Part shown: positions 41,183 through 42,068 of the stretch, piece after piece
Layout: each line of letters opens with the position of its first letter
How positions within the stretch are numbered: position 1 is the first letter of the stretch
Assembly: GCA_947477565.1 (NCBI GenBank)
Contig: CANJUR010000037.1
Coordinates: forward strand, 1 to 42,068
DNA length: 42,068 nt
Reading direction: 5' to 3'
Source: Deltaproteobacteria bacterium
GTDB taxonomy: Bacteria; Myxococcota_A; Polyangia; Polyangiales; Ga0077539
Program-made: the position numbers and the translations under genes
Notes under the pieces: generated by a model
What the model saw: only the letters and a program-made list of their open reading frames with translations
Databases searched by the model: none
What the model was told of the DNA's origin: nothing

Positions 41183-41355
41183 GCTCAAATAGCTGTTGCC
41201 CCCGGGCACGGCTGTCAGCATTCAGAAGCCCTCTCGCTCCAGGGCTGATGGGTGACCTCATCTTCGGAATCCCCCCGGGCCACCGCCCGCAGGCTGCCGC
41301 GTCCCCGACTGAACCATCGGGGCACCGCCCTCAGGTTGAAGCACAGGGGCTAGCC
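41183..41355 (+). repeat. Dispersed repeat copy (with 7411 and 8261 copies)
   Basis: GCTCAAATAGCTGTTGCCCC at 41183 and GCTGTCAGCATTCAGAAGCC at 41211 match the copies at 8261 and 7414. The CACCGCCCTCAGG...TGAAGC block at 41323 matches the one at 7501. The element appears to be about 120-170 bp long. Confidence 0.65.
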
Positions 41356-41536
41356 GGGTTGTGGGTCCGCCGCCGCAGACCTGTACAACTCGATGGGCCG
41401 ATTGCATCGATGGCAGCGAAGGGTCTCCTCGGCTCGTCGCTGCCAACCCCGAAAAAGCCCACGAGCGCTCCCGCGAGGCCCGCGCCGGCGGGCCTTCACC
41501 CACGGGTAGCCCCTGTGCTTCAGCCTGAGGGCGGTG
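41323..41536. repeat. Inverted-repeat element with 32-bp arms
   Basis: The left arm 41323-41355 (CACCGCCCTCAGG...) and the right arm 41505-41536 are inverted copies with about two mismatches in 32 bp. They flank a 149-bp centre that holds a 7-bp stem-loop GGCCCGC-GCCG-GCGGGCC (41477-41494). This could be a small non-autonomous mobile element or a structured RNA region. No gene is supported in the centre. Confidence 0.7.
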
Positions 41537-41873
41537 GTGCAGGTGGGGACTTACGGGGGTTGGCGCGCGGCAGCGCGGAAGGGGGCGCGCGAAATCACCG
41601 AATCTCCTCAAGGAAAAATGAGGGGATGCCTCCGGTGGGTGGCCCCTGGCGCGGTCTCCCGCGGCAGGCGAAAGCAGCCGCATTTGAGGCGCTTCGTGCG
41701 CGATGAACAGGCGCCTGGTCTCGGCGGGGTGTCGATTCTGTGGGCGGCGACGATGCTGGGGACCGGGGGAAGGAGTCGGAGAACGATTGGACTTCGGCAT
41801 GCCGGTCGGCGGCCGTGCACTACCCGATAAGCAGGGATGCGGGGAACGCTCGTAACTCTGCTGAAACACAGAC
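41537..41873. other. Gene-free stretch between repeats
   Basis: No convincing gene, RNA or repeat was recognised here. Frames that stay open have shadow-like composition. Confidence 0.4.
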
Positions 41874-41997
41874 CCGGAAACCGTCGCACAAGCGCGGGCC
41901 GAGGAAACCGAGTTTGCGCGCGGACCGCCGCTGGATCGAAGTCGGAGGCTCCCATTGGGTCGAGAAAGCCACTGCTCGGACCCGACGCCGGAAGTGA
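41874..41997 (+). pseudogene. Repeat-encoded tail matching the gene at 125-376
   Basis: The plus-strand frame ends KPSLRADRRWIEVGGSHWVEK followed by ATARTRRRK, matching the tail RERRWIEVGGSHWVEKATART-like end of the minus-strand frame at 125-376. The N-terminal family sequence is absent; upstream residues are unrelated. It is the opposite-facing copy of the repeat-coded segment. Confidence 0.5.
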
Positions 41998-42068
41998 CCG
42001 GTGGGGTTCGCGAGCCCCCACCCCTAAGCCCCGCCCCCACAAGTGGGGGCAGGGAGCTCGGAGCGACA
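41877..42068 (-). repeat. Right copy of the window-terminal inverted repeat
   Basis: The reverse complement of about 41925-42068 matches 44-190 closely, and weaker similarity extends to about 41877. The end CAGGGAGCTCGGAGCGACA corresponds to the reverse of TGTCGCTCCGAACTCCCTG at 45. Confidence 0.8.

Overview
The window looks like chromosomal DNA from a large, GC-rich genome of the Myxococcota (Polyangia / Sandaracinaceae-like). I infer this from several things seen together: very high GC at third codon positions; many secreted lipoproteins with Asp/Thr/Gly- or Pro-rich tandem linkers and Cys-rich 'CGxCGxxC' repeats; Hanks-type Ser/Thr kinases fused to TPR-like or membrane segments; a fibrinogen-like domain, a Kazal domain and FG-GAP repeats on surface proteins; and dispersed non-coding repeats. 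No rRNA, tRNA or CRISPR array was seen. Both ends of the window lie in inverted copies of one repeat (about 44-235 and 41877-42068), so the window may be a contig bounded by repeats.

Layout. 1-668: repeat, a truncated repeat-family gene and gene-free DNA. 669-5766 (minus): a cell-wall block in transcription order murI, M15/DUF882 peptidase, TPR-like Ser/Thr kinase, YkuD L,D-transpeptidase. 5880-8126 (minus): remnant of a LolD/MacB-type ABC ATPase, an RsbR-like PAS-PAS-STAS protein, and a small Asp-rich lipoprotein. 8452-9384 (plus): LolA with a heptad-repeat linker. 9387-11932 (minus): an unusual three-gene set of NMN-adenylyltransferase-like protein, VWA/zinc-ribbon protein and a stripped-down pyruvate-kinase-like barrel. 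11969-14602 (minus): Cys-rich lipoprotein, zinc-ribbon membrane protein, GNAT acetyltransferase. 14749-16605 (plus): unknown protein and a Kazal lipoprotein with 15 hexapeptide repeats.

16719-25107 (plus) is the housekeeping core: holB-ricT, then metG-HEAT protein-tatD with overlapping start and stop codons (an arrangement resembling the holB/yaaT/metS/yabD neighbourhood of Bacillus), followed by an SDR epimerase-like protein and a lysophospholipid acyltransferase. 25114-30548 (minus) holds a coiled-coil membrane protein, an F420-reductase-like protein, a lipoate-ligase-like protein, an unknown secreted protein and an FG-GAP/CARDB lipoprotein. 30549-32922 is a gene graveyard: frameshifted remains of an ABC permease, a ParE-type toxin with its antitoxin (ATGA overlap still visible), a tyrosine integrase and an IS91-family transposase. 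32923-38080 has a divergent pair: a large Cys-repeat/fibrinogen-like lipoprotein, and a membrane Ser/Thr kinase coupled to a TPR protein. 38082-41034 (minus) is a tight FAD-monooxygenase / class-II-like aminotransferase / lipoprotein operon. 41035-42068 is repeats only.

The strongest unexplained signals are a 16-bp palindrome TTAC-N8-GTAA found four times (three in front of genes: the M15 peptidase, holB and metG), the NMNAT-VWA-pyruvate-kinase-like gene set, and the layered mobile-element graveyard.
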